64,000 bases of DNA from Corynebacterium glaucum (GTDB lineage Bacteria > Actinomycetota > Actinomycetes > Mycobacteriales > Mycobacteriaceae): NCBI RefSeq assembly GCF_002287505.1, contig NZ_CP019688.1:868001-932000 (forward strand), in the 5' to 3' direction. Below are positions 1-9,515 of the stretch, in pieces. How positions within the stretch are numbered: the first letter of the stretch is position 1; each line of letters starts with the position of its first letter. The notes beneath the pieces were generated by a model. That model was not told the origin of the DNA. It made no database searches and worked only from the letters and a program-made list of their open reading frames with translations. A program made the translations under genes and the position numbers.

Positions 1-77
1 TTCCTTCGAGCGCTTCGGGACTATTCGCAGCGGTCGCGCCGATTCGGTAAGTAGGGGCCGTCGATAAGCGAAAGGCT

Positions 78-1013
78 CTAAATCTTGCGCATGCGCACTC
101 GCTGTACCGTGTGGTCGTAGCCTTTGCGCAGGACGAGAGAGGCGCGCACGCGGGTGGGGAGAATGTTTTCTACCAGGTTGGGCAAGTTGATGGTCTGCCA
201 AAGTTCGCGGGCGCGGAAGGTGGCTTGGGAGTCGTCGAGTTCAGCGAACCTGGCGAAGTGCGCACCCGGCTCGCGGAATGCGGTGGAGCGCAGTTTGAGG
301 AAGCGTTCGATGTACCAGCGCTCGATGTCTTCGGTTTTGGCGTCAACGTAGATGGAGAAGTCGAACAGGTCCGAGACCATGAGGGTGGGGCCTGTTTGCA
401 GGACGTTGAGGCCTTCGAGGATGAGGATGTCAGGCCGGCGCACCTCGATGTACTCGCCGGGCAGGATGTCGTAGGCGTTGTGTGAGTAGATCGGCGCGTT
501 GACCAGGGGATAGCCGGACTTGACCTCGGTGACAAAGCGCAGCAGGTTGCGGCGGTCGTAGGACTCGGGAAAGCCCTTGCGGCTGAGCAGGTTGCGTTCA
601 CGCAGTACCTTGGTGGGCAGTAGGAAGCCGTCGGTGGTGATCAGGTCGACGCGCGGGTGCGACTCCCAGCGCTGCAGCAACACTTGGAGCACACGGGCGG
701 TCGTGGACTTGCCGACGGCGACGGAGCCGGCGATGCCGATGACAAAGGGGACGTGGCCAGGGTCGTCGCCGAGGAAGCTCTCCGTCGCGGCGATGAGTTC
801 TTGGCGGGCTTGAACCTGAAGATGGATCAGGCGCGAAATCGGTAGGTAAATGTCCTCGACTTCTTTCAGGTCGAGGTTTTCGCCGATACCGGAAAGTTCT
901 TCGACCTCTGCCTCGGTGAGCACCTGCGGCATGGCCGCGCGACGCTGCTTCCAATCGTTGCGGTGGAAGTCAAGGTACGGGCTGGAGTCGAAGCCGCGCG
1001 AAGGTCGAGACAT
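78..1013 (-). CDS. coaA: Type I pantothenate kinase
   Basis: This enzyme phosphorylates pantothenate, the first committed step of coenzyme A synthesis, in the cytoplasm. The protein shows a P-loop ([12 protein letters not shown], about residues 93-104) followed by TTDGFL and the long C-terminal domain typical of bacterial PanK-I. Its length of about 311 residues is normal for the family. An in-frame ATG lies 27 bp further upstream, but the homology-like start (MSRPS... then SPYLDF) favours position 1013. It is divergent from glyA, with a short shared promoter region. Confidence 0.95.
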   Translation of the reverse strand: MSRPSRGFDSSPYLDFHRNDWKQRRAAMPQVLTEAEVEELSGIGENLDLKEVEDIYLPISRLIHLQVQARQELIAATESFLGDDPGHVPFVIGIAGSVAVGKSTTARVLQVLLQRWESHPRVDLITTDGFLLPTKVLRERNLLSRKGFPESYDRRNLLRFVTEVKSGYPLVNAPIYSHNAYDILPGEYIEVRRPDILILEGLNVLQTGPTLMVSDLFDFSIYVDAKTEDIERWYIERFLKLRSTAFREPGAHFARFAELDDSQATFRARELWQTINLPNLVENILPTRVRASLVLRKGYDHTVQRVRMRKI

Positions 1014-1076
1014 GCGCTCCATTGTCGCACCCGGGTTCACTCAGGTGACTTTCGGGGCGCGCGGTGGGCGGGTGCC

Positions 1077-1082
1077 TATACT
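1077..1082 (+). promoter_or_regulatory. Candidate -10 element of glyA
   Basis: TATACT lies about 70 bp upstream of the glyA start, in the gap between coaA and glyA. It is a good match to a SigA-type -10 hexamer. No convincing -35 is seen in the GC-rich sequence before it, which is common in corynebacteria. Confidence 0.4.
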
Positions 1083-1154
1083 GCAAAGAAACGACTGAGT
1101 TTGTTTTTCTCACCTCATTCCAAACACTCTCATTCCAAACCTTGAAAGGATTCG

Positions 1155-2477
1155 GTGGAAACGTCCGTGTCTGCGCCCGACAACCACTCTGAAGACCTCC
1201 GCTACCAGGACCTTGCAACCTACGACCCTGAAGTGCACGCCGCGATCGTGGGAGAGCTGGAGCGCCAGCGCACCACGCTGGAGATGATCGCGTCGGAGAA
1301 CTTCGTGCCCCGCAGCGTGCTGCAGGCGCAGGGCTCCGTGTTCACCAACAAGTACGCCGAGGGGTACCCGGGCCGTCGCTACTACGGCGGCTGCGAGCAC
1401 GCCGACGTGGTGGAAGATCTGGCCCGCGAACGCGCCAAGGAAGTGTTCGGGGCGAAGTTCGCGAACGTTCAACCGCACTCCGGCGCGCAGGCGAACGCGG
1501 CCGTGCTCATGGCGCTGGCTGAGCCGGGCGACACCATCCTCGGCCTGTCGCTGGCCCACGGCGGCCACCTCACCCACGGCATGAAGATCAACTTTTCCGG
1601 GCGTCTCTACAACGTCGCCGCCTACGAGGTGGAGGAAGACACCCACCTCATCGACATGGCGAAGCTGCGCGAGCAGGCGCGCGAGGTCAAGCCGAAGGTG
1701 ATCATCGCGGGCTGGTCCGCGTACCCGCGCCACGAGGACTTCGCCGAGTTCCGCGCCATCGCGGACGAGGTCGGCGCGTACCTCTGGGTGGATATGGCGC
1801 ACTTCGCTGGCCTGGTCGCCGCTGGCCTGCACCCGTCGCCGGTGCCGCACGCGCACGTGGTTTCCTCCACTGTGCACAAGACGCTGGGTGGTCCGCGCTC
1901 CGGCTTCATCCTGACCAACGATGAGGACCTGAACAAGAAGCTCAACTCCGCTGTCTTCCCTGGTCAGCAGGGTGGCCCGCTCATGCACGTCGTGGCTGCA
2001 AAGGCCACCGCGTTCAAGATCGCGGCTACCGAGGAGTTCAAGGATCGCCAGCAGCGCACCATGGACGGCGCCAGGATTCTCGCGGAGCGGTTGCTTGCCG
2101 ACGACGCACGTGAAGCCGGTGTCAGCGTCATCTCCGGCGGCACCGACGTGCACCTCGTGCTCGTGGATCTGCGCAACTCCGAGATGGACGGCCAGCAGGC
2201 GGAGGATCTGCTCCACGAGGCGGGCATCACCGTCAACCGCAACGCCGTGCCGTTCGACCCGCGTCCGCCAGCCGTCACCTCCGGCCTGCGCATCGGCACC
2301 TCCGCGCTGGCGACCCGCGGCTTCGGCGAGGAGGACTTCCGCGAGGTTGCGGAGATCATCGCCGAGACGCTGATCAAGGGCAAGGGCGCCGATCTCGAGG
2401 CGCTCAAGGCGCGCTCCACCGCACTGGGTGAGAAGTACCCGCTCTACCCGGGCATCGAGGATTGGAAGATGCTCTAG
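1155..2477 (+). CDS. glyA: Serine hydroxymethyltransferase
   Basis: This PLP enzyme interconverts serine and glycine and supplies 5,10-methylene-tetrahydrofolate. The protein of 440 residues carries the PLP-lysine motif [13 protein letters not shown] (Lys about 242), the N-terminal [16 protein letters not shown] block and [12 protein letters not shown] near the C-terminus. The start is GTG, with AAAGGA four bases upstream. The gene ends 4 bp inside the stop region of the convergent DUF5997 gene. Confidence 0.97.
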   Translation: METSVSAPDNHSEDLRYQDLATYDPEVHAAIVGELERQRTTLEMIASENFVPRSVLQAQGSVFTNKYAEGYPGRRYYGGCEHADVVEDLARERAKEVFGAKFANVQPHSGAQANAAVLMALAEPGDTILGLSLAHGGHLTHGMKINFSGRLYNVAAYEVEEDTHLIDMAKLREQAREVKPKVIIAGWSAYPRHEDFAEFRAIADEVGAYLWVDMAHFAGLVAAGLHPSPVPHAHVVSSTVHKTLGGPRSGFILTNDEDLNKKLNSAVFPGQQGGPLMHVVAAKATAFKIAATEEFKDRQQRTMDGARILAERLLADDAREAGVSVISGGTDVHLVLVDLRNSEMDGQQAEDLLHEAGITVNRNAVPFDPRPPAVTSGLRIGTSALATRGFGEEDFREVAEIIAETLIKGKGADLEALKARSTALGEKYPLYPGIEDWKML

Positions 2478-2866
2478 CCCTCAGCAGCCTCAGCGTCAGA
2501 GTTTGCCGCCGGCCCGTGTTCCTGCCCGTGTTCCTCCGCGAAGGAGGCACGGGCCTTTTGCAGCCATTCGGGTTGGTCTTCAAGCAGCGCTTTGATCTGC
2601 GTGGTGGTCAACGGCTCGTCCATGTCGTTGTTCTTCAGCGCCGTAATGGAGATCCCGAGTTTGCGCGCCACCTCGGGGCGCGGGTGCGGCCCTTCGCGGC
2701 GCAGGGTAGCCAGCCACTCCGGCGGGTTGTTCTGCAGATCCCGCAGCTCAGCATGGGTAACTGCACCCTGCTGGAAGTCCTCGGGGGTAGCGGGGAGGTA
2801 GATGCCGAGCTTTTTCGCTGCGGTCGCTGGCTTCATCGCGGTGCCGGAAGGCTGCTGGTCACTCAT
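2474..2866 (-). CDS. DUF5997 family protein
   Basis: A 130-residue soluble protein that fits the actinobacterial DUF5997 family: an N-terminal block around [17 protein letters not shown], then [13 protein letters not shown] and [11 protein letters not shown]. No catalytic motif is visible and the function is unknown. It is convergent with glyA, overlapping by 4 bp, and divergent from the LysR-type substrate-binding-like gene with a very short gap. That divergent pairing recurs in corynebacteria and hints at a linked role. Confidence 0.8.
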   Translation of the reverse strand: MSDQQPSGTAMKPATAAKKLGIYLPATPEDFQQGAVTHAELRDLQNNPPEWLATLRREGPHPRPEVARKLGISITALKNNDMDEPLTTTQIKALLEDQPEWLQKARASFAEEHGQEHGPAANSDAEAAEG

Positions 2867-2891
2867 GGCTCAAACGGTAGCATCGAAGCCT

Positions 2892-3581
2892 ATGCTCACC
2901 ATCGCGTTTGTCACGGGCACGGAGCCGGGGAAATGGTTTCGCCGCTACGAGGAGCTTTCGGGCAATCGCTTATCGACGGTCCCTTCAACCGATCCTTTCC
3001 GCCTCCTCGCCGCCGGCGAGGAGGACGAGACGGGGCAGGCAGACATCGCACTCATGCGTCTTCCCGATCCACGCGTGGGGGACGAGCACCACGTCGTGCG
3101 TCTTTACGACGAAGCCCCGGGCGTGGCGGTGCCGAAGGATTCCATCTTCGCGGAGCTGGGTGAGGCTGTGGCCGAGCGCGACCTCGACGGCGAGATCTGC
3201 AACTTCACCTACGTGCTGGGGGCGGACTCCGCCGCCAGTGTCGACGAGCTGCGGGCGGCGCTCCAGGTGGTCGCCGCCAATGTCGGTGTTGCGCGTGCAC
3301 CGTTGCCGTTGCTCAAGGCGCTGAGCAAGAAACAGGTGGTGCCGCTTGAACTGAAAGGCGCTGCGGACGGGGAGACGCAGATCGGGCTGGTGTGGCGCAA
3401 GGAGCGAGATGCCGAGGACGTGCAGGACTTCGTTGGCGTTGCAAAGGGGAGAACGGTGCGTTCATCGCGGGGTAGGGGTTCGGAAGAGAAGCGCAGTTCT
3501 GCAAACTCACGCATTCGTGGTAAAGGGAAAGTCCATCGCGAGCATTCACGCAACCGGAAGCGGACTCGTCGCCCCCATTAA
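2892..3581 (+). CDS. LysR substrate-binding-domain-like protein without HTH
   Basis: A 229-residue protein that begins directly with an effector-domain fold (MLTIAFVTGTEPGKWFRRY) and lacks the N-terminal winged helix of LysR regulators. It is therefore probably not a stand-alone DNA-binding repressor of the usual kind. The last 45 residues or so are strongly basic and low in complexity (Arg/Ser/Lys-rich) and could bind nucleic acid. The ATG at 2892 lies 26 bp from the divergent DUF5997 start. Its role is unknown. Confidence 0.7.
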   Translation: MLTIAFVTGTEPGKWFRRYEELSGNRLSTVPSTDPFRLLAAGEEDETGQADIALMRLPDPRVGDEHHVVRLYDEAPGVAVPKDSIFAELGEAVAERDLDGEICNFTYVLGADSAASVDELRAALQVVAANVGVARAPLPLLKALSKKQVVPLELKGAADGETQIGLVWRKERDAEDVQDFVGVAKGRTVRSSRGRGSEEKRSSANSRIRGKGKVHREHSRNRKRTRRPH

Positions 3582-3660
3582 GGGGTGTCGGTCGGTTGTC
3601 TAACAATAGGTGTATGCATAATGGAATGCAGCTCGAAAATAGGAGAAAGGTATTATCAAG

Positions 3661-4260
3661 ATGATGAACCGCAAGATCATTGTTTCCGTTGCCGCTCTGG
3701 GCCTTGCAACCGGCCTGGCCGCTTGCTCCAACGACGGCGACACCTCCACCACTGTGGAGGAGACCGCAACCGAGACCAACGTCTCCACCGAGACCGTCGC
3801 TGAGGAGACCGAGACCGTAAGCTCCGATGCATCCGAGTCTGCTGAGTCCGGCGCTGCTGCTGCAGATGGTGCTGAGGCAACCGAGGAGCTCGCACTGGCT
3901 AGCGGCGAGACCGCGCTGGTGCCGCAGGGCGTCATCGATGCCATCGACAAGCACGGCGAGGCGTCCTGGGGCGAGCCGATCGCTGCTGAGGAGACCGACG
4001 GCGGCTGGATCATCTCCTACGACGGTGAGCACTACGTGACCTGGAACGAGGCCACCGGTGGCGCACCGATCTGGGGCGAGATCGCAAACGTCTGGATCAA
4101 CGACGTTGACGGTGCGCGCGAGCTCGGCTTCCCGACGATGCCGGAGACCCCGAACACCGATGAGACCGGCTGGAACCAGGAGTTCGAGAACGGCACCATC
4201 GAGTGGAAGCGCGAGGCTGGCTCCACCGACGCATTCGAGGCGCTGGTGACCAAGAAGTAG
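3661..4260 (+). CDS. LGFP-motif lipoprotein
   Basis: A 199-residue exported lipoprotein. It has a basic start, a hydrophobic stretch and a lipobox GLAAC (Cys about 22), followed by a Thr/Glu/Ser/Ala-rich linker to about residue 80. The C-terminal domain contains ELGFPTMPET and a GWNQEFENGTIEW block, characteristic of LGFP repeats found in corynebacterial wall proteins. It probably sits on the outer face of the membrane and contacts the wall. ATGATG gives two possible starts. A strong terminator follows. Confidence 0.8.
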   Translation: MMNRKIIVSVAALGLATGLAACSNDGDTSTTVEETATETNVSTETVAEETETVSSDASESAESGAAAADGAEATEELALASGETALVPQGVIDAIDKHGEASWGEPIAAEETDGGWIISYDGEHYVTWNEATGGAPIWGEIANVWINDVDGARELGFPTMPETPNTDETGWNQEFENGTIEWKREAGSTDAFEALVTKK

Positions 4261-4282
4261 GGTTTGCCCTCTTTCACGTCGA

Positions 4283-4317
4283 AAGCCCCAACCGGAATCA
4301 TCCGGTTGGGGCTTTTT
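4283..4317. terminator. Rho-independent terminator
   Basis: A perfect 14-bp stem (AAGCCCCAACCGGA and its complement) closes on an ATCA loop and runs into TTT on the + strand. It lies just after the lipoprotein gene. It can also serve the MFS gene that ends at 4328 on the other strand, because the stem starts with A residues. Confidence 0.9.
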
Positions 4318-4327
4318 CGTCGTCAAG

Positions 4328-5899
4328 CTAACTCAAGTCTTCCTTGAGTGGTTCCTCCTTGACTGGGAGCAAGATGACGAGCGCGAGCACAGCGAGCGGG
4401 ACCATGAGCAAGAACACGGGGGTCAAACCGTCGTTGTAGCTGGAGAGCACGACCTCGCGCAGCGGCCCCGGGAGCTGAGAAACCAGCTCCGGGGTGAGGC
4501 TGTTTGCTGCGCCGTTGTTGAACTGTGCCGCCCATTTGGGGCCTTCCTCCGGGCCAAGCTCGGTGAGTGCCTGCGGGAGGCGGTCTTCGAGGTGGCTGCG
4601 CATGTTGTGGATGAACAGCGAACCGGACAGCGAGGCACCGATGGCGGATCCGATCTGGCGGAAGAAGTTGTTGGTGCTGGTGGCGGTGCCGACGGCAGAA
4701 AGGGGGAAGGAGTTCTGCACGATGAGCACGAGAACCTGCATGACCAGGCCCAGGCCGAAGCCGAAGACGAACATGTAGATCCCGAGCCGGGTGAGCGTCG
4801 TTTCCGTTTGCAACGTGGAGAAGAGGTACAGCCCCACCGTGGTCACGGCCATGCCCACGAGCGGGTAGATCTTGTAGCGGCCGGTCTTGGAGATGATGAA
4901 GCCGACGGCCATACCCGTCACGAGCATGCCGATGACCATGGGCAGCATCATCAGGCCCGCCTCGGTAGGAGTGAGCTCGTGCACCATCTGCAGGTAGGTG
5001 GGCAGGTACGCCAAAGCCGAAGTCATGGCGAAACCGAGCACCGTGCCTGCTGTCGTGGTGAGCACCATGTTGCGGTTGGTGAACAGGTCCAGTGGGATAA
5101 GCGGGTTGCTTGCGCGCAGCTCGACGAAGACGAACGCCACCGCAGCCACAAGCGCGATCGAAGCGGTGCTGATGATGGTGGGAGAGGCCCACTCATACTG
5201 GGTGCCGCCCCAGGTGGTTGTGAGAATGAGCGCGGTGGTGGCGACCACCATGAGCAAGGTGCCCAGCCAGTCAGCTTCTAGGTCTTTGATGGAACCGCGG
5301 CGTAGCTTCAGCACGATCGCTGAGATAGTCATTGCGAGGAGGCCAAGCGGGATGTTCATCCACAGTGCCCAGCGCCAGCCGGGGCCGTCGGTGAACCAGC
5401 CGCCGAGCACCGGGCCGAGGACGGATGCGACGCCGAAGACGGCGCCCATCACTCCCATGTACTTGCCGCGTTCGCGAGCCGGTACGACCTCGGCGATGAT
5501 CGATTGGGAGTTGACCATCATCCCGCCTGCGCCGAGACCCTGCACGGCGCGGCCGAGGATGAGCAGTTCCATCGTGTGAGCGAACCCGCCGATGGCCGAA
5601 CCGATGATGAACAGCGCAATGCCGCCGATGTAGAGCCACTTGCGGCCGAGGATGTCGCCGAGCTTGCCGTTGATCGGCATCGCGATGGTCATGGTAACCA
5701 GGAAGGAGGAGATGACCCAGCTCATGTGCTCTACGCCTCCGAGCTCGCCGACGATGGTCGGCAGCGCGGTGGAGAAGATCATTTGCCCCAGCGAGCTCAT
5801 GAGCATCGTGGTCAGCAGGGCAGCAAAGACCCAGCCGACGTTTGGTTTCTGCTGTGGTTCATCCACCTCAGACGCCGAGGTGGTTGAGGTTTCTACCAT
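4328..5899 (-). CDS. DHA2-family MFS drug exporter
   Basis: A 523-residue membrane protein with about 14 hydrophobic segments and MFS motifs, including [13 protein letters not shown] after TM2 and the motif-C region [26 protein letters not shown]. This architecture is that of the EmrB/QacA (DHA2) branch, which exports cationic or amphipathic drugs using the proton gradient. The gene overlaps the upstream TetR gene by 7 bp, so the two form one operon and the regulator probably controls this pump. Confidence 0.9.
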   Translation of the reverse strand: MVETSTTSASEVDEPQQKPNVGWVFAALLTTMLMSSLGQMIFSTALPTIVGELGGVEHMSWVISSFLVTMTIAMPINGKLGDILGRKWLYIGGIALFIIGSAIGGFAHTMELLILGRAVQGLGAGGMMVNSQSIIAEVVPARERGKYMGVMGAVFGVASVLGPVLGGWFTDGPGWRWALWMNIPLGLLAMTISAIVLKLRRGSIKDLEADWLGTLLMVVATTALILTTTWGGTQYEWASPTIISTASIALVAAVAFVFVELRASNPLIPLDLFTNRNMVLTTTAGTVLGFAMTSALAYLPTYLQMVHELTPTEAGLMMLPMVIGMLVTGMAVGFIISKTGRYKIYPLVGMAVTTVGLYLFSTLQTETTLTRLGIYMFVFGFGLGLVMQVLVLIVQNSFPLSAVGTATSTNNFFRQIGSAIGASLSGSLFIHNMRSHLEDRLPQALTELGPEEGPKWAAQFNNGAANSLTPELVSQLPGPLREVVLSSYNDGLTPVFLLMVPLAVLALVILLPVKEEPLKEDLS

Positions 5900-6555
5900 T
5901 GAAGTTCCTTCGTATAAGTTGTGATGCGTTGCGCGGTGTGTCGGAGTCCTTCGAGGGGATCTTCGTGCGTGGATGGGTTCCAGAGGTAACGCGCCATGGC
6001 GGTGCTAAACAGGCCAACGATCATGTGCGTTTCCTCCTGAACCTCCCAATCGGTAACTCTGTCGGCAGGGAAGTGCTCGAGGTGATCGCCTACGGCGCGG
6101 CCGAGATCCGTCAACATCCCGCGCTTTCTCGCCGCTTCCGCGTGGAGGAGCTCCGGGTTGTTATCCAGCATTCGCTGGCGGGTTTCGTGGTTGGGGCCGT
6201 AAGCATCTTCCACCGTCTCCAAGCTGGTGACGATGAGATCGATCATGTTGCCCGTTGGTGTTGTTCGGATCCGCTCCAGAGATGCCGGTGTGAACACGAA
6301 CGGAAACACCCCGAGGACGGCTTCGTCCTTCGAGTCCATGTAATTGAAAAACGTGCGACGTGAAATCTCCGCGGCCTGGCAAATATCTTCGACAGTGACG
6401 CTGCCGTAGCCGTTGGCTTGGACCAGCCTCACCGCTTCGTCGATAATGCGCCGCTTGGTTTCGCGCCGCTTCTTATCGCGGATTCCATCGTTTTGCACGG
6501 AGTGCAATATTACACTCGGTGCAAGCACCTGCAAATCGGCGCGTTTATCGCCCAC
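5893..6555 (-). CDS. TetR family repressor
   Basis: The N-terminal helix-turn-helix ([41 protein letters not shown]) and an all-helical ligand domain are typical of TetR regulators. The likely target is the co-transcribed MFS pump. The start is uncertain. The longest frame begins at 6555 (220 residues), but a GTG at 6498 would begin with [16 protein letters not shown]. That would place the start at the edge of the inverted repeat at 6493-6524, a more usual arrangement for TetR autoregulation. Confidence 0.88.
   Translation of the reverse strand: MGDKRADLQVLAPSVILHSVQNDGIRDKKRRETKRRIIDEAVRLVQANGYGSVTVEDICQAAEISRRTFFNYMDSKDEAVLGVFPFVFTPASLERIRTTPTGNMIDLIVTSLETVEDAYGPNHETRQRMLDNNPELLHAEAARKRGMLTDLGRAVGDHLEHFPADRVTDWEVQEETHMIVGLFSTAMARYLWNPSTHEDPLEGLRHTAQRITTYTKELQW
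6493..6524. promoter_or_regulatory. TetR-type operator (inverted repeat)
   Basis: TTGCACGGAGTG and CACTCGGTGCAA form a 12-bp inverted repeat with one mismatch around an 8-bp AT-rich spacer. It lies at the 5' end of the TetR gene and upstream of the divergent SnoaL-like gene, so one site could control both directions. Confidence 0.6.
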
Positions 6556-6655
6556 CCAACTTTACGGAGGCAAAACAAACCTTCCATGTGGCACACTTGG
6601 GTGCAGCCCGGCCGCCCGGCCCGGGACACCCCGACCCACATCCGGAGGGAACCCC

Positions 6656-7021
6656 ATGTCACAGTCCACCTTTTCGCAGGACTACCTCAAGATCTGGACC
6701 GAGCCCGACGCGCAGCAGCGCCGTGCAAACATTGAAAGCCTCTTCGCGCCCGAGGGCAAGATGGTCGTCTCTTCCATCGGCAAAACCCTTACCGGCATCG
6801 ACGAGATCGACCAGCACATCTCCCGCGTGCGAGCGGACGTCATCGAGGACAAGGGCATGTCGTTCTCGTACGGACAGCAGGTCGACAACGCGGAGGCGAC
6901 CTACCTGACCTCCCTCGTCTCCAACCCTGAGGGCGACGTGGTCGGCCGTGGCGCCGACGTCATCATTCGCGACGAAGATGGCCTCATCAGTGCCGTCTAC
7001 ATGTTCATGGGCCTCAACTGA
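6656..7021 (+). CDS. SnoaL/NTF2-like small protein
   Basis: A 121-residue protein with the size and pattern of a SnoaL-like cone fold (ANIESLFAPEGKMV, then ISRVRADV and a final strand VIIRDEDGLISAVYMFMGLN). Members bind or modify small hydrophobic molecules, and the substrate cannot be told from sequence. GGAGGG lies 6-7 bases before the ATG. It is divergent from the TetR-MFS operon, so it may share that regulator. Confidence 0.7.
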   Translation: MSQSTFSQDYLKIWTEPDAQQRRANIESLFAPEGKMVVSSIGKTLTGIDEIDQHISRVRADVIEDKGMSFSYGQQVDNAEATYLTSLVSNPEGDVVGRGADVIIRDEDGLISAVYMFMGLN

Positions 7022-7120
7022 CCAGTGTGTCTGTGGTGGCGGTGAGGTCGCTTGGACCGATCTCGCCGCCCCGCAGACATTCACCCCGGTGGGACACACG
7101 CCCCCGCGCGCAACGCCTCT

Positions 7121-7639
7121 TTAACCAGGTAGGCCGATAGAAAGTGTGCCACCGGCGATAGGCTGGTTGTCCTCCAGGAACGTCATGTGTACTAGGCCTG
7201 CTTCGGATGCGTCAATCTCCCACGTGCCTGTGGTGCCCGGCGTAGTGATGCACGCTTGGGTGAGTGGGTGGTTGTCCAAGGATTCGTCGATAAGCACACT
7301 GCACCCTGAGTCTGGATAGGTGAGTGTGGCGCTGCCGCCTCCGAATGTGGCGACCGCGACCCACGACTGAGTTTCTGTGGCTGGGTCGAGTGAGTTGAAC
7401 CTGCCGGAGTAGGTGCCGGCGGGGGCGAGCTCGTCCGGGGCTGTGGTTTGCTCGCTCGGCTGTGCGGTGACCGTGACGGTTGCTGGAAGCTGGTTCGGTT
7501 CTGCTTGGGGGCGAGCTGACCACCACGCTGCGGCGAGCGCGATCATTATCAGCGCAAAGGCGAGTGCGGAGACGCCGGCGGCGATCCACGGCTTGTTAGA
7601 GCCGCCGGCGCCGCGCAGCTCAGAAAACGAATCGGCCAT
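7121..7639 (-). CDS. Membrane-anchored exported protein, unknown
   Basis: A 172-residue protein with a short cytoplasmic start, one transmembrane segment (about residues 18-41), a Pro/Thr/Gln-rich linker and a beta-rich extracytoplasmic domain of about 100 residues with two cysteines that could form a disulphide. The family was not recognised. It lies downstream of the AbgT-like gene start region and stands alone. Confidence 0.6.
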   Translation of the reverse strand: MADSFSELRGAGGSNKPWIAAGVSALAFALIMIALAAAWWSARPQAEPNQLPATVTVTAQPSEQTTAPDELAPAGTYSGRFNSLDPATETQSWVAVATFGGGSATLTYPDSGCSVLIDESLDNHPLTQACITTPGTTGTWEIDASEAGLVHMTFLEDNQPIAGGTLSIGLPG

Positions 7640-7709
7640 TGAAAATCCCCAGCTCTGAATGCGGGTAGTGCTGGGAATCGATCTTAGCCAAGGGCTCTCG
7701 GCGTTCTGC

Positions 7710-9389
7710 TTACCCCAAGAAGATGGAGGAGCCAGGGCCGAGAGGAAGGTCGAACGTGTACCAAATGAACAGCAAGATCGCCCAGGCTGTCCAGAACGGG
7801 ATGACGAAGACCACCAAGCGGGACATCAGCGTGCCCAGACCCGCCTTCGGTTCATAGCGGCGCAGCAGCGTCAAGATCACGATGATGTACGGGTTAAGCG
7901 GGGTAATGATCTGGGTAGCCGAGTCGCCCACGCGGAATGCCGCCTGGGTGAAGCTCGGCTCGAAACCGATGAGCGCAAACATGGGCACGAACACGGCGGC
8001 CATGAGCGTCCACATGGCGGATCCGGAGATGACGAGCAAGTTCAGCAGCGACGCCAGGATGATGAACGCCAGGATTGCGCCGAAGCCGGTGATGCCAGTC
8101 GACTCAAGGAACTCCGCACCCTTGACAGCGGAGAACGTGCCGATTCCGGACCAGTTGAACAGGGCGATGAAGTTGCCCAGGATGAACGCGAGCACCAGGA
8201 ACCCGAGCAGGTCGCCCATTGCAGAGGTCATCATGTCGACGACGTCTTTCACACCCTTGATCGAGCCGACGACAGCGCCGTACACGACACCCATTGTGAG
8301 GAAGTACGTGAAGACGATGAACACGATCGACTGCAGCAGCGGCGACTTGGGCAGGAAGCCGCCCTCTTCGTTGCGCCACGGTGAGTCCGGAAGCAGAACG
8401 GCGAAAAGGATGATCGCGGTGACCACAACCATTGCGATGCCGGTGAAGACGAGGCCGCGGTTTTCTTCCTTGGTCAGCTGCGCAGAGATTGGGTTTCCGT
8501 CCGCGTCGGTGTCTACGTTGTCTCCGTCGGCGATCTCCTGTGGGACGTCGAGCTTGTGCATGCGCGGCTCGAGCACCTTGTCGGTGATGAAGCCGGCGAT
8601 AACACCCAGTACGAGGGAAGCGACGATGTTGAAGTAGTAGTTCGAGACCGGGTTGACTTCCGTCGCGTCGAGGTTGGGCAGGGTCTGCATCACCGCGTTG
8701 GTGATGCCGGCGAACAAGGCGTCGAGGGAGGTGGGCACAAGCGCGGTTGAGTAACCGGCACCCACCGCCGCGAAACCGCCAAGCAGACCAGCGACAGGGT
8801 GGCGGCCGGCAGCCTTGAACACCATCGCCGCAAGCGGAGGAATCACGACGAAGGCAGCGTCCGCCATCACCGATGCGGTGACGCCGATGATGCCCACCGC
8901 ATATGGCAGGACAGCGCGGTTCGCGGATCCGAAGAGCTTGCGGATGAGCGCGGAGAGCATCCCGGAACGCTCGGCCACGCCGACACCCAGCATGATTGTC
9001 AGCACCGTGACAAGCGGTGGGAAGCCGAGATAGTTCGGGCCAAGGTTCGTGGTGAACCAGGTCAGGCCTTCACCGGTGAAAAAGCCCTTGATCTTCACCG
9101 TCTCTTCTTCGCCCGGGATCTGCACTTCCGCGCCCATCGACGCCAGCACCGTCGAAATAACGGCGGTGATCAGGAAGAGGATGAGGAAGAGCGTGAACGG
9201 TTCGGGCAGCTTGTTGCCCACGTACTCGATTGCGCCGAGCACGCGGTCCATCGCTGTCTTATTCGCTGAGGAGGATGAAGACGAACTGGACGCAGAGCTG
9301 TCCGACCGCCCTGTGGTGTCAGCCGCTGCCTTTTTGGACTCGTGCGGAGCATCGGCCCCTGAGCCTGGTGTGATCTTCTTCGAACTCAT
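7710..9389 (-). CDS. abgT: AbgT family transporter
   Basis: A 559-residue multi-pass protein of the AbgT family, known for p-aminobenzoyl-glutamate uptake and, in some members, sulfonamide export. A Ser/Lys-rich cytoplasmic leader of about 45 residues precedes the first segment. Conserved family blocks such as AYGTALVPTSLDALFAG-like and SDSATQIITPLNPYIIVIL-like stretches are visible. The divergent neighbour is an M20 hydrolase, the usual partner that cleaves the imported aminobenzoyl-glutamate. Confidence 0.88.
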   Translation of the reverse strand: MSSKKITPGSGADAPHESKKAAADTTGRSDSSASSSSSSSSANKTAMDRVLGAIEYVGNKLPEPFTLFLILFLITAVISTVLASMGAEVQIPGEEETVKIKGFFTGEGLTWFTTNLGPNYLGFPPLVTVLTIMLGVGVAERSGMLSALIRKLFGSANRAVLPYAVGIIGVTASVMADAAFVVIPPLAAMVFKAAGRHPVAGLLGGFAAVGAGYSTALVPTSLDALFAGITNAVMQTLPNLDATEVNPVSNYYFNIVASLVLGVIAGFITDKVLEPRMHKLDVPQEIADGDNVDTDADGNPISAQLTKEENRGLVFTGIAMVVVTAIILFAVLLPDSPWRNEEGGFLPKSPLLQSIVFIVFTYFLTMGVVYGAVVGSIKGVKDVVDMMTSAMGDLLGFLVLAFILGNFIALFNWSGIGTFSAVKGAEFLESTGITGFGAILAFIILASLLNLLVISGSAMWTLMAAVFVPMFALIGFEPSFTQAAFRVGDSATQIITPLNPYIIVILTLLRRYEPKAGLGTLMSRLVVFVIPFWTAWAILLFIWYTFDLPLGPGSSIFLG

Positions 9390-9515
9390 GCCTCATTGTT
9401 CTACCAGTCACACTCTCCGGGCCGCTCGATTTTGCTAACCTCTGGAAGAAATATTCGATGGAAATCGATTTTTCTCCTCGATACCGCCTAAATCCGAGTA
9501 ACTGAGCTTCAAATC

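Noticed and set aside
1110-2216. Long open frame antisense to glyA (about 368 codons)
   Set aside because: It mirrors a highly conserved gene in a GC-rich genome, has His/Val/Arg/Gly-heavy composition and no family pattern.
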